From a virus: DNA of 22,235 nucleotides. Positions within the stretch are counted from its first letter, which is position 1. The number at the start of each line of letters is the position of its first letter. Position numbers and translations under genes: made by a program. The stretch spans positions 1 through 22,235 of IMG/VR virus record IMGVR_UViG_3300031974_000724; one strand, written 5' to 3'. This document shows, piece after piece, positions 6,183-15,641 of this stretch. The notes beneath the pieces are model-generated. The model saw only the letters and a list, made by a program, of their open reading frames with translations. It did no database searches and was not told where the DNA came from.

Positions 6183-7467
6183 TTCTCTCGCTTAAGATCT
6201 CCTGATATTTGTCATCGTCAAGGTGTGTGACTGCGATCCAAGCGTGAGACATTTCATCACCAGTACGGCTTCCTCCATATACCCATTGATCAGGGTCAGG
6301 ATTGTTAGGATTGTCAGCGGTATTATCATACCATTGCTTAATTACTAGAACCTCCCCTGTAGCCAACACAGGAGCCTCTGAAGGGCTATAGATGTGGCTA
6401 TGATGCCATGTTGCACTCCAGTTAGATATTTGACTGACGGGCTTTGTGCGGCCTGTAAGCGGGTTAAATATCTCCAGAGAAGCGGCGTTCATACGGAGGT
6501 GACCGTGAGGTTGGAAGCTATCTATTCTGACAGGGTGATCAAAGCTATGAAAACCCTGTGTCATAGCGTAGCCGTGAGGTGGGATGATTAGATGCCCATT
6601 CTCATATCCCTCACGCAAAGGATATAGTCGCAAGTCCTGAAGGGATACGTCATTTTCCTCTGCATAGTTCTGTTCATGAAACCAAAGACCTATCTCTACT
6701 ACATTATCTTCGATCATGTCTCCTTCTGCTGTGGCTCCGACACCACCCGGAAACATATGAATGTCCCAACGAACTAGAGAGTTAGCAGGGAATGTACGGC
6801 ATACGCCTGAAGGCATGATCTCACCCCACTTACCCATAGCATACTCTGTCAACTGCCCGTACTGCTGTAGCTCTCCCTCGTCATCGTAGACATAAATGTC
6901 TGAGTTGGCATGGTGTACTACAGCGGCTGCGTCACCCTTTGGCTTGACTTGTACTGCCTTGATGCAGCGTGACTCAGCTAGTTGGGGATCGACAAACTCC
7001 TTACTCCAGAGATCATTGCCGTTGGCAGGGATATCATACGGAGAGGAAGGTATGATCAAATCAGGAGAACCAAACTCAGGCTCAAAGTTCCAAGACTCTA
7101 GGCTAGGAAGAACCGGAGGCGGTACTACACGATCTACATCCCCATAAGGAGAACCGGAGTTCACCCAGTTTACTATGGAATCTATCTCGTCCTGCTCTAA
7201 CCTCCAATCACCTTCTAGATTTTGAATACCGATATGTTGATCGTAGGCGTAAGGAGGCATCTCTCTGTTGGCTACCTTGTAAGATATCAGAGGACTCCAC
7301 GGACGTATTTGTTCGTAGTTCTCAAATGACATTGGGCCTATGCCACCTTCTCTGTGGCAGACAACACAGTTGTTGTTGATTATGGGAGCGACATCATCCA
7401 CGTATGTGATATCTTCAGCCATAACCATACCGCTACACAATGCAATAAACGGTGCTAGATATTTCAT
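6169..7467 (-). CDS. exported cytochrome c / copper type II (PHM-like) monooxygenase-family protein
   Basis: A 432-aa exported protein. The start is set at the ATG at 7467 because GGAG sits eight bases upstream and the product then begins with a clean signal peptide (MKYLAPFIALCSGMVMA, likely cut before EDI). A c-type haem site CVVCH (34-38) follows, with REMPPY at about 68-73 as likely Met ligand. The rest resembles bacterial copper ascorbate-dependent monooxygenases related to PHM: an HH pair (185-186), a WDIHMF His (237), HGH (321-323) and GDEMSHAW with Met 406, corresponding to the CuH and CuM ligands, plus a NTADNPNNPDPD stretch typical of the bacterial branch. Expected location is the periplasm, where haem would be attached by the host. 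The substrate is unknown. It is a rare gene type for a phage; rows I counted by hand are about 47-53% GC, against about 28-37% in two rows of the virion genes. Confidence 0.85.
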   Translation of the reverse strand: MKYLAPFIALCSGMVMAEDITYVDDVAPIINNNCVVCHREGGIGPMSFENYEQIRPWSPLISYKVANREMPPYAYDQHIGIQNLEGDWRLEQDEIDSIVNWVNSGSPYGDVDRVVPPPVLPSLESWNFEPEFGSPDLIIPSSPYDIPANGNDLWSKEFVDPQLAESRCIKAVQVKPKGDAAAVVHHANSDIYVYDDEGELQQYGQLTEYAMGKWGEIMPSGVCRTFPANSLVRWDIHMFPGGVGATAEGDMIEDNVVEIGLWFHEQNYAEENDVSLQDLRLYPLREGYENGHLIIPPHGYAMTQGFHSFDHPVRIDSFQPHGHLRMNAASLEIFNPLTGRTKPVSQISNWSATWHHSHIYSPSEAPVLATGEVLVIKQWYDNTADNPNNPDPDQWVYGGSRTGDEMSHAWIAVTHLDDDKYQEILSERNEIR

Positions 7468-7468
7468 A

Positions 7469-7837
7469 TTAGTAACTCCATACTGTAGGCCGTGGCCTTG
7501 CTGATGAATCTTCAAGATCATCTAAATGAATGAACCTACCAAGAGAGCCTTTCTGACTAACACCTATACCTGTGAAACCTGCCTGTAGTGCAGCGTCCAA
7601 AAGCATATGGGCCTTCTCTCCTTGTACCCCTATGTCTATAGCGTGTCCAGTAGAGTGCGCTCCGGGGCTACTCTTACGTGCTTCTATAGGATGCTCAGGG
7701 CAGCGGTAAGCACTGTTGACAGGAAAAGGAAAACCTAACTGCTCACGTAAGGCTTCTATCCTTATCATGAAATCCTTATCCATACCACTCTTACCGCAAT
7801 GGGTACATTTTAGTTCATCTTCTGTGAAGTATTTCAT
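7469..7837 (-). CDS. M15-family (M15_3) peptidoglycan peptidase, probable endolysin
   Basis: A 122-aa zinc peptidase of the DD-carboxypeptidase/L-Ala-D-Glu endopeptidase type that would cut peptide cross-links of host peptidoglycan during lysis. Zinc ligands are visible as H61 and D68 in GAHSTGHAIDIG and H104 in RFIHLDD, with the family SAYRCPEHP block before them (42-50) and RPTVWSY at the C-terminus. An N-terminal Cys pair (CTHCG, 11-15) is also present. There is no signal peptide, so release needs the holin encoded at 20565-20972. The ATG overlaps the stop of the 833-aa gene (ATGA), and the stop lies one base before the next gene's start. Confidence 0.92.
   Translation of the reverse strand: MKYFTEDELKCTHCGKSGMDKDFMIRIEALREQLGFPFPVNSAYRCPEHPIEARKSSPGAHSTGHAIDIGVQGEKAHMLLDAALQAGFTGIGVSQKGSLGRFIHLDDLEDSSARPRPTVWSY
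7476..7479 (-). promoter_or_regulatory. ribosome binding site deciding the monooxygenase start
   Basis: GGAG on the - strand, eight bases before the ATG at 7467 and inside the last codons of the M15 peptidase gene. It favours this ATG over an upstream in-frame start at 7521, which would put 18 extra residues ahead of the signal peptide. Confidence 0.6.
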
Positions 7838-10335
7838 GCTGCCCTCCCTCTAAGTCTACCTAAGACTCTGCCTCCGGTTGCATAGGGATATTTAGCTCTG
7901 TCCCCATACTTAGCGTTCTTAGCCAATACTAGTGGCCCTATCTGTATTACTTCATCTGCAAAATCTACGGGCTTCCCTGTAGCCCTGTCGTAAAAGTATG
8001 AGTGTCTTCGAGGATCAAATCCCACTTGTATCCACTCATCACTATCTATTGCTTCCAGAGCAAGAGCATAGTTTTCTCTAGCATCCCTATCAATATATTC
8101 CCCCATCATTTGTGCAAAAGGAGATTTAGCCCCACCTTCTGCTACACCTTGAGCCATTTCAGCAGTTGAGTATTTTGGTGTAGCACGTTTAGTAAAATCA
8201 ACATTCCTTAGTGATGCTGTGGCTTGATGTCCTACTGCCTTTTTACCAACGTGTATTGTAGGAACCCATGCAGAGTCTTCTGTTCTTAGATATGCGTTAA
8301 TATCTAATCTTAACCCTACCTCCTGACCTTCTTCAATTTGAGCATTTATCTTATCGCGTTGACCCGGACGTAAGGCCTTAAACATTGCGTCATCTGTTTC
8401 TGGAAGTGGTACTTTATCATATGGATAAATAGTGTTTAAAACAATCTTGTCGTATTCATCAGCAGTTATAAGTCCATCTTTTAAATCATCGTAAGCTTTT
8501 TTAACTTCAGGAATTGCTTCTTTCAGACTACCCTGCCTAATGTAAGGGGGCGGTTCTTCAAAAGAAGGTGAAGTTTTAGTGTCTCTCCATGCGTATACAT
8601 CATGTGGAAATGTTCTATCTTTAAAAGGATCGGTAATATCGTCGCCTCTAGGGCCAACGTCAACTACTCTCCTAGCCACTAGCACATGGTTTTTAGGAAG
8701 GCTTTGCGCCCTTCTATCAAACTCAAACATATCGAATCTTCGATACCCGTCTTTGTCTACAGTGACAGGAAACTCAACAATTTTTTCTGCAAAAACGTGC
8801 AGTGGGGTAATTGCTCCAGTATTAAATCCTTCTTCAAAGTCCGATACTCTAGGGCCAGAATAACTGGCAGCTACATTAGCAGATGGGGAAGCAAAACTAG
8901 CATAACCTTCTCTGGCTTTTCCTGACAAAGCACCTTCAGCAAACTCTCCATCAGAGCCAACTACCCCTCTATATAATACCAAGGGCGCACCACTCTTACC
9001 TTTTATTTTTTCTAGTCCTGCAACTTCTTCAGCAAACTCAGTAACAAACTGGTCATCTCTGAAGAGTATGTAGGAACTACCACCTGCTTGCTTTTCTGAA
9101 ACCCTCGCTAGTTCTCCTAAGTTCTTGTACTGGATGCTGTCAAATCCCAAGTCCTCAAGCATACGTCTTGTAATTGTATTTATTTGATGATCGTATGCAG
9201 CATTTAAAAGTTTACCTGCATTCAAATCTTTCTTTCTGAGGACAGAATCTATTTGAGTAGCCGCAGTGTCAACTATACTTGTGAACTGTTCAGGAGCTAT
9301 CTTAACCTGTGCCTCTAGCGCATCCACAAAAGACTGCGCCTGATCTGATAACCTCATAGTATTATCAGGATCATAGCCTCCCAAGAATTTCGCAGGGTTC
9401 CAGTTGATCATGTCAGTATCTAACACCAGAGGATTCTTTACGTTTATGAAACCCTCCCTTAGTGAAGGCGTAACACCAGTAGGTACACTCTGCATTAGCT
9501 CTGGCATTATAAAGTCTAAGACCTCATCAGGCACACCATCTTGAGACACAGCAACTCTAGCAGCCTGTTCAGTCATTCCCCTGTCCATATACATACGTGC
9601 GGCTACGCGCTCTACCATATTTTCTGAGAAAGGATATGCGCCTCTCATCAAAATAGTTTCAGCCTGTCCCTTAGTGCCAACGTGTAGCCCTAGCTCTCTG
9701 GGTAGTCTGACAGACAAAGGGTTATCATATCTTTCGGTTGAAAAGAAGCTACCGTTATACTGGGGCTTCTGCTCTACAGAATCTTTTAGAAACTCTTGCT
9801 TAGTTACAGAAGCTGCCGGAGGTGGGGAGCCTGACACTTTAGGGATACTTGTGAAGTACTCTTGAACTATGTCAACATCTTCTTCAGGTATACTATTTAT
9901 CTCATCATCAAGATCTTTAGATAACCTGTCACCTACTTCTTGTTTGGTTATGAAGTAAGTTTTATTAGGCTGCCTATATTCTACACGGTTACCATCGTTG
10001 TCTAAGCTAACCCTGCGTGAAGAATACTGCACATCTTCGGGGTCTACAAAGTTTTCCGGCTCGTTCGATCTAAACTCTAGCAGAGTACTGCGAGTGTCAT
10101 CGTCTATGTCAACTCTTGTAGTAGGACGTATATCATCTACTACATCATCAGCACTCCTAGTAAGTCTTTTTATTAACGTGACTAGTCCCGCTGCGGAAAA
10201 GCCCATGCGATCTTCTTCATCCACAAAAGCCCCACCTGCTTGCATATCATAGGGCAGGCCTGTCATTCTATCCACCCTTTCATCAGGCTCTTCGGGAGCT
10301 TGTGGTACGGATACTTTTTCGTAGTACTCTCTCAC
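7834..10335 (-). CDS. large virion-associated protein with two ART-like (polyvalent-protein) modules
   Basis: 833 aa. The centre carries two regions that look like ADP-ribosyltransferase domains of the polyvalent-protein type. Module 1 (about 216-430) has LHVGTKGQAE (H218), INVKNPLVLD (297-306), then LGFDSIQYKNLGE and SYILFRDDQF, the classic H...Y...E pattern and closing strand. Module 2 (about 452-590) has LVLYRGV, ASFASPSANVAASY, ITPLHVFAEKIVEFP and a closing DVYAW; Arg replaces the usual His. A third region (590-800) and the basic GGRV-containing C-terminus are not assigned. Such modules are known from phage proteins injected with DNA and act on host targets. Enzyme activity here is inferred from motifs only. 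The start is GTG, sharing one base with the stop of the 1243-aa gene (TAGTG), so the two are coupled. Confidence 0.8.
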   Translation of the reverse strand: MREYYEKVSVPQAPEEPDERVDRMTGLPYDMQAGGAFVDEEDRMGFSAAGLVTLIKRLTRSADDVVDDIRPTTRVDIDDDTRSTLLEFRSNEPENFVDPEDVQYSSRRVSLDNDGNRVEYRQPNKTYFITKQEVGDRLSKDLDDEINSIPEEDVDIVQEYFTSIPKVSGSPPPAASVTKQEFLKDSVEQKPQYNGSFFSTERYDNPLSVRLPRELGLHVGTKGQAETILMRGAYPFSENMVERVAARMYMDRGMTEQAARVAVSQDGVPDEVLDFIMPELMQSVPTGVTPSLREGFINVKNPLVLDTDMINWNPAKFLGGYDPDNTMRLSDQAQSFVDALEAQVKIAPEQFTSIVDTAATQIDSVLRKKDLNAGKLLNAAYDHQINTITRRMLEDLGFDSIQYKNLGELARVSEKQAGGSSYILFRDDQFVTEFAEEVAGLEKIKGKSGAPLVLYRGVVGSDGEFAEGALSGKAREGYASFASPSANVAASYSGPRVSDFEEGFNTGAITPLHVFAEKIVEFPVTVDKDGYRRFDMFEFDRRAQSLPKNHVLVARRVVDVGPRGDDITDPFKDRTFPHDVYAWRDTKTSPSFEEPPPYIRQGSLKEAIPEVKKAYDDLKDGLITADEYDKIVLNTIYPYDKVPLPETDDAMFKALRPGQRDKINAQIEEGQEVGLRLDINAYLRTEDSAWVPTIHVGKKAVGHQATASLRNVDFTKRATPKYSTAEMAQGVAEGGAKSPFAQMMGEYIDRDARENYALALEAIDSDEWIQVGFDPRRHSYFYDRATGKPVDFADEVIQIGPLVLAKNAKYGDRAKYPYATGGRVLGRLRGRAA

Positions 10336-13300
10336 TAGTCTTCCTCAGTCGGTGTGTTCAACAATGTCTGACTCATATCAGCGTATACTCTGGATAGCTC
10401 TACACGTATGTCTTTTGTATTTTTAGGACTATCACCCATCATGTTACTTATATCTCTAATTATGTCTGCTGATATTTCTTCGGGTTTAAAATATCCGTGT
10501 ATTAAGTGCATGGCTTCATCTTGACTAAGACCCCTATCAATTAACTGCTTCTTTATATCAACGGTGTCTCTAAAATATTGAGAGGCTTGTATGCTTCTAT
10601 AAAGCTCTCTTTGAGCCTCGTATCTCCGCTGTTGCCTGTTCTTATAATTTTGAACATAGTCCATAAACCCTGTAGTATAATCAGGGTAAACAGAAGATAT
10701 ATCACTTATCTTACTTTTGTAATCAGAAATTGTATAATTTAAACTTACCTCGGGATTCCATTCTGTCCACCTCACACCAGAGGCAAAAGAACTAAACTCA
10801 TTATTTAAATCATATTTTATTTCACCAGTAAAAGAATCCCTTTCTTCATCAGATGCTGTTATTATTCTATCAATACCTAGAACTGTTCCGGGTATAAAAG
10901 AATCCAATATATGATACCCTGAATCTGCTACTCTATCTGCAAAGCTATCATTAGGATTGAAAACTCTTTTACCGTCTGGATTCTCACCTGACTCACTCTT
11001 GGCGGCAAAGTAAACATCTGAAACTGCTTTAGTAAAAATTGCCTCTGACACAAAAGGAAGTGCTACCTTTTTAGTGCCTTCTACTACCGCTTTAAAGCCT
11101 GCCTCTGCAAAACTTTCTTCATCCATCTTACCCTCTTCATACTTTGCCATAGCAGCAAGCATAGGTTCTTTGATGGTGTTGTATGAGTCTAGATACTTTG
11201 TGTCACTATAAAATATTTTACCAGTGTCTTCATCTCTAGACCAAAGCCTAACATTTTCTGGGCCACTCCATTGTGTAGAGGCAAGCACTGTAGCAGCCTG
11301 TCTCTCATCTTCTGACCAGTTCAACGTACCCGCAGTCATCTCTCCTAGTTTTTCAAAACCAACCATAGTCCCAACAAGACCAGTGCTGCGTAGCCCACCT
11401 CTAGCTGCTAATGTAGCATTACCAGAAGCAAGTTCTTTAACCGCCTGCCTACCAATATTGTAAGTTGTTCTTAATATTTCGGCAGGGAAAGAAACAAATG
11501 TACCCATAGGCAGGTTTCTAAGAGCCTTGATACCCGGAGGAACACGATCATAGTTGGGCATTGTGTTCTTTACTACATCTGCCGCTTCTTGTTCTAGACT
11601 TGCTAGAGTTCTACCTGATCCTTTGTATGCTCTCTTAAGCCAATCAAGCTCGTTGTTAAAAGCATTTATCTTGAAGTAATCATCCGTAGCCATGTAGAGT
11701 TTTTCAGCACCTCTGGAAACTTTGTTAGAAAGTTTAGCCATTAGATTATCTACATCACTAGCATCTTTACCCTCATTAATCAACGCCCTAAAGTCACCTA
11801 TTCTTACGTTGGTGTTTATGATGCCAAGCTTTAAATACTTCTCATGCAAAGCCTCTAACCCTTCATCACCTCCTGCGGTAGCCTCATTGAGCAAAGTCCT
11901 GAAACTTTTACCAAGTAAGTAAGCACCTTCTTCACTAGCCAACTCAGGGTTCCTAAGAACTGTTTCGCTAAGAATGCCAGTTCTAAAAGGATTAGTTCCA
12001 TTAGCTAATCCAAACTGCACAGCACCCATGAAGTTTCTCATATGTGTAGTCCAGTTAAATACTGTCGCTGCTTTGTTTCCGAAACCCTTTAATGATAAAA
12101 AGTTTTTATATACAGGATTAGCTATCTCATCAGATACACCAAACAAACTTACTTGCTTGTTGTTCAGAACTTGTGCCATTCGTTTGGTCGTGTACTTACC
12201 ATTTAAATTTTTATTCTGAGTACCTGTAATCTTTACCAGATCCATACCTTCTGGTATCTCATCAAACAACCACTTTTGTTTTTGACCTATCTTATACATA
12301 TCATCCAAGAACCTAGCATTTTCATAGTACTTGGACATCTTATCAACAGTCAAGATCAACAAATCTTCGGGATCAGTTATCTCACCCAGTAACTCTCTAA
12401 TAGGTTGATCTATATCTTTTCGCTGTTTAAATATTTTTTTAACAGAACTTTTTCCTGTAAGTTCATCTAAGCTTCCTGCACCCATAACATCATCTACAGC
12501 CTTTCTAGCTTTCGATTCTAGCTGCTTCAGTGTTTTAGGTCTTGCATTCTTTCCAATCCTTCTAGCTTCCTCAACTCTGAAAGCATCGTCTTCTTGGAAA
12601 ACTCTAAGAAAATAATTGTAAGCTTTGTCAATAGTATTTTCCGTAGGTATAAAGTTATCGTCTTCAAACTTTTTGTAAGACCTACGCATATACACATTTA
12701 AGTTTTGATCTATAGTCTTTTTAATTTCGCTAGTTGGAGCATACTTCTTTAGCTCAATACTTAGCTCATCTATTAACCCTCTGGCTTGAGTAATGCTATC
12801 GGACAACTCTGCACTAAATCCAAAATCTCTGGAGTCATCAGCTTTTGTAGTCAGAGCTTCTAACACATTACTAACTGTATCCTCATCCTGAGCCTCTTTC
12901 AAAGCGTTATTTATAGTCTTCTGCAATCTAGCAGATATATGCTGCGCCCTATTCCTATATTTTCTAGCCGCCTGTGCGCTCTGCTCAAAAGCATCTTGTC
13001 CTGCATAAGTGTTGAAACCTCTGGATTGCGTAAACTTTTGCCACAGCCCACGTATGATTCCTTCCTGATTGAAAACCTGAGCCTGTTCTTTTGCATCATC
13101 AACTAGTTGATTACTGGATAACCTAGTCTCACCGCTGGCTAACTCTGCCTTAGTTCTTTTCAGACCCTGTAATCCTTCTTCTCCTAATTCTTCTGGAGTA
13201 AGCTCGTCTACAGACTTTCCATATTTACTTGAGATATAACTAGAACCAACACCAAGTATCCCACCAATTACAATTTCGGCAGGTAAGTTACCCAATAGCA

Positions 13301-14066
13301 GTTTAGTTCTTTTTTCTAGATCGGTATCATCTTCATCAGGAGCTTGTAGATATTCTCCTAATCCAAATATAGCAGAATCTGGAACATCTACTAGTGAAGC
13401 TGTTAGACTCGCATGGTTTGGGTTACTAAGCCATTGATCAACAGCAACTCCAGATACAACGCCACCTGCAAATTCTGACATATTAGGGTTCTTTCTAGCA
13501 AAAGACCTAAATGCTCTAGGTGAACTAGTAGCTAACCTACGCATACCATTGAGCAGTCCAAGTCCCCCTACTACGTAGCTGCCTACGTTTGCTATGTCAC
13601 CTCCCGTAGTTTCCATTTCAGTAACATAGCCATCTCTATCTGCGATAATGTCTAGCTCTTCAAGAGTCGGATCAAATGTAAACTTTCCTTCTGCTGCTCT
13701 TTCAGTGGCTTTCTCAGCCCTCGCTAAACGAACACGCTCCATTCTCTGACCTATTCCTAAGTCATAAAAATCTTCGCCATATAAATCCTGTGCAGTGTTC
13801 TGTAAATCAAAAGCAGCATCAACAGGAGCAATGGCTTCTGCAAACTCAGATGGTATTCCTACCATACTTCTAAATACTCTTTTTACATCTCTAGTACCTG
13901 CACCATATTCGGAAGCATCTCTAGGATCTATACGAGTACGAGGCTCTTCAAGAGAACCTGCGCCTTTCTTAAACCTCTCATATTCATCAAACGTGTTGAC
14001 AAACACAGGGACATCATCGTAAGTATCCCCGTTTTCAAAAGTAACTGTTTTTCTAGGAATAGGCAC
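10335..14066 (-). CDS. giant internal virion/ejection-type protein (1243 aa)
   Basis: A very long, mainly helical protein, probably an internal virion or DNA-ejection protein of a podovirus-like phage. Glycine-rich hydrophobic stretches occur near 158-172 and 258-275 and again in the second half (VGTMVGFEKLGEM), which could touch membranes during ejection. A block near 665-690 (FNWTTHMRNFMG...) resembles helical segments seen in large polyvalent proteins. The last 150 residues are strongly charged and helical. The start is GTG, about ten bases after AGGAG. The place between the 518-aa protein and the ART-like 833-aa protein, with no gap, suggests co-assembly. I see no catalytic lysozyme or transglycosylase motif, so the call rests on size, composition and context. 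Confidence 0.7.
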   Translation of the reverse strand: MPIPRKTVTFENGDTYDDVPVFVNTFDEYERFKKGAGSLEEPRTRIDPRDASEYGAGTRDVKRVFRSMVGIPSEFAEAIAPVDAAFDLQNTAQDLYGEDFYDLGIGQRMERVRLARAEKATERAAEGKFTFDPTLEELDIIADRDGYVTEMETTGGDIANVGSYVVGGLGLLNGMRRLATSSPRAFRSFARKNPNMSEFAGGVVSGVAVDQWLSNPNHASLTASLVDVPDSAIFGLGEYLQAPDEDDTDLEKRTKLLLGNLPAEIVIGGILGVGSSYISSKYGKSVDELTPEELGEEGLQGLKRTKAELASGETRLSSNQLVDDAKEQAQVFNQEGIIRGLWQKFTQSRGFNTYAGQDAFEQSAQAARKYRNRAQHISARLQKTINNALKEAQDEDTVSNVLEALTTKADDSRDFGFSAELSDSITQARGLIDELSIELKKYAPTSEIKKTIDQNLNVYMRRSYKKFEDDNFIPTENTIDKAYNYFLRVFQEDDAFRVEEARRIGKNARPKTLKQLESKARKAVDDVMGAGSLDELTGKSSVKKIFKQRKDIDQPIRELLGEITDPEDLLILTVDKMSKYYENARFLDDMYKIGQKQKWLFDEIPEGMDLVKITGTQNKNLNGKYTTKRMAQVLNNKQVSLFGVSDEIANPVYKNFLSLKGFGNKAATVFNWTTHMRNFMGAVQFGLANGTNPFRTGILSETVLRNPELASEEGAYLLGKSFRTLLNEATAGGDEGLEALHEKYLKLGIINTNVRIGDFRALINEGKDASDVDNLMAKLSNKVSRGAEKLYMATDDYFKINAFNNELDWLKRAYKGSGRTLASLEQEAADVVKNTMPNYDRVPPGIKALRNLPMGTFVSFPAEILRTTYNIGRQAVKELASGNATLAARGGLRSTGLVGTMVGFEKLGEMTAGTLNWSEDERQAATVLASTQWSGPENVRLWSRDEDTGKIFYSDTKYLDSYNTIKEPMLAAMAKYEEGKMDEESFAEAGFKAVVEGTKKVALPFVSEAIFTKAVSDVYFAAKSESGENPDGKRVFNPNDSFADRVADSGYHILDSFIPGTVLGIDRIITASDEERDSFTGEIKYDLNNEFSSFASGVRWTEWNPEVSLNYTISDYKSKISDISSVYPDYTTGFMDYVQNYKNRQQRRYEAQRELYRSIQASQYFRDTVDIKKQLIDRGLSQDEAMHLIHGYFKPEEISADIIRDISNMMGDSPKNTKDIRVELSRVYADMSQTLLNTPTEED

Positions 14067-14083
14067 TATTACTTAACTCCTGA

Positions 14084-15640
14084 TTATTGTACTCTTTGTC
14101 GTAGTAAGTTATAAAAATCACCTTCTCTAGTTGCAATATTAGCAAAAGAATTTCTAGCCATTATGTAATCAAGATGCGAGGTAGCTAAGGCTGAGTTTGC
14201 AAGGAAGAATTCAGAACTTATACCACTACTTGCATAATCTCCTATTTCAACTTTACCTAAATTAACATTTACTAAATGATTAAAAAGTTTTTGATATTCG
14301 GGATCATTTATCTTTTCACCCAAACCTTCTTTGCTCATTCTAAATCTTAAGTCTTGTATAGAATCATCTAGCTCAAACAATTCTATTCCTACTTTTAAAG
14401 ACTCTTCGTAAAACAGTTTATCTCTTTCTTCTTGCCCTATTAGATTAGAATTATTTTTCATAAAATCTAAATATTCATTTAAGACTAATCTATATTCAGC
14501 CATATTCCTCTCAGCACCCGGAACTATGACACTGTTATCTGATTCTCTTATGAAACGTGGATCTTCAGATAACTTGTTTATAAATTGTTCTTGAAAAGTT
14601 TGATCACCTACTAAACTAGAACCAATGGCTCTTACATTATAATTTGATCTAGCAGCCCGAACTTCTGCTCTTTCTTCTTCAGGAGTCATGCCACCTTCTA
14701 TTCCCGGTATTTTAGAAACAGTACCGTAAATTCTTTCACCTTTAGAACCATCCTGCATTATAGGAACTTTAAATGGTAGAGACATGACTGAACCATCTTT
14801 ACGATTTATTAACTGTTCGCCTACTTCTTCTCTAACAATTCTATTATTAAACTCTTCCATATCCAGAACAGCCTGACCGTAATCTATGGCACTAGTTAAA
14901 GTTCTTCCTTGGTTCAGTGCTGATTCAAATGAATTTAAAGCTGCTGCATTTTCAGAAAAATAGTGATTCTTTATATCAGCAATGGCCTGTGCTTGTAACT
15001 CTGCTGTAGATTTGCCACCAAAGAATTGATTTACTTTTCTAGCAGCCGCACCAACCAAAGTAGTTGGAGTAACATCTTTAAGTTCTTTTAAAACCATTGC
15101 GTCATATTCATCAGAAGAAACTACTTGATCAGCAGCCGACAAAGCTCTTCTATATGTCTCTGCTCTTTCTTGAGCAATCTCTCTAGCTATTCTATCAACA
15201 CTTCCAAGAAATTGTTGGTTTGTAATAGCACCAGTTTCTATATTTCTACCTAAAATATTTACACCTTCGCTTTGTTGCCTTGCTTCAGCTTCTCTAGTTA
15301 AATTGTCTAAAACAACAGGGCGCACAGAATCAAAATAAAAAGTCTCTTCATCTTTATCCGCAGCAGTCATTGCGTCACGAACCGCATAAATTTGATTAGT
15401 AAGTCTAGTTGCTTTTCGTTGCCCTCTGTTTGCTCCAAGCACTGGCTCACTTTGAAAAAAATCTTGCGCCTTTTGCATTAGGTTGTCTTTGATCAAAGCA
15501 CCTGCAACAGGAACGGCAATCTGAGCAGCAGCTAATCGTCTTTGATACCGCTCTTGCCTTTTTCTAATTTGATCTCGCCTAGCCCTGCCTTCATTAACAA
15601 GACCCCTGCCTATAACGTCAACAACAGTACGTTCACTCAT
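14084..15640 (-). CDS. probable internal virion protein (518 aa)
   Basis: 518-residue helical protein with a highly basic N-terminus (RARRDQIRKRQERYQRRL, about 18-35) followed by an Ala/Val stretch (AAAQIAVPVAGALI) that could be an amphipathic or membrane-touching helix. The rest alternates charged helices without Cys motifs or known catalytic residues. It lies in a series of large structural-type genes and starts one base after the stop of the 193-aa gene, with AAGG upstream. This organisation, several long helical proteins in a row before the lysis genes, is like the internal core proteins of T7-like phages; the sequence itself I cannot match. Confidence 0.65.
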   Translation of the reverse strand: MSERTVVDVIGRGLVNEGRARRDQIRKRQERYQRRLAAAQIAVPVAGALIKDNLMQKAQDFFQSEPVLGANRGQRKATRLTNQIYAVRDAMTAADKDEETFYFDSVRPVVLDNLTREAEARQQSEGVNILGRNIETGAITNQQFLGSVDRIAREIAQERAETYRRALSAADQVVSSDEYDAMVLKELKDVTPTTLVGAAARKVNQFFGGKSTAELQAQAIADIKNHYFSENAAALNSFESALNQGRTLTSAIDYGQAVLDMEEFNNRIVREEVGEQLINRKDGSVMSLPFKVPIMQDGSKGERIYGTVSKIPGIEGGMTPEEERAEVRAARSNYNVRAIGSSLVGDQTFQEQFINKLSEDPRFIRESDNSVIVPGAERNMAEYRLVLNEYLDFMKNNSNLIGQEERDKLFYEESLKVGIELFELDDSIQDLRFRMSKEGLGEKINDPEYQKLFNHLVNVNLGKVEIGDYASSGISSEFFLANSALATSHLDYIMARNSFANIATREGDFYNLLRQRVQ

Positions 15641-15641
15641 G

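Noticed and set aside
6394-7147. Rightward open frames (65 and 83 codons) opposite the haem/copper gene
   Set aside because: They run antisense to a gene with strong motif support, have no ribosome site, and their products look like compositional noise.
7468-7521. Upstream start (codon at 7521) for the haem/copper protein
   Set aside because: It would add 18 residues before a clear signal peptide and overlap the M15 gene; the ATG at 7467 has a proper GGAG and gives a clean export signal.
12911-13102. A 63-codon leftward frame inside the 1243-aa gene
   Set aside because: It is fully contained in the larger same-strand gene in another frame, with no independent start signal.
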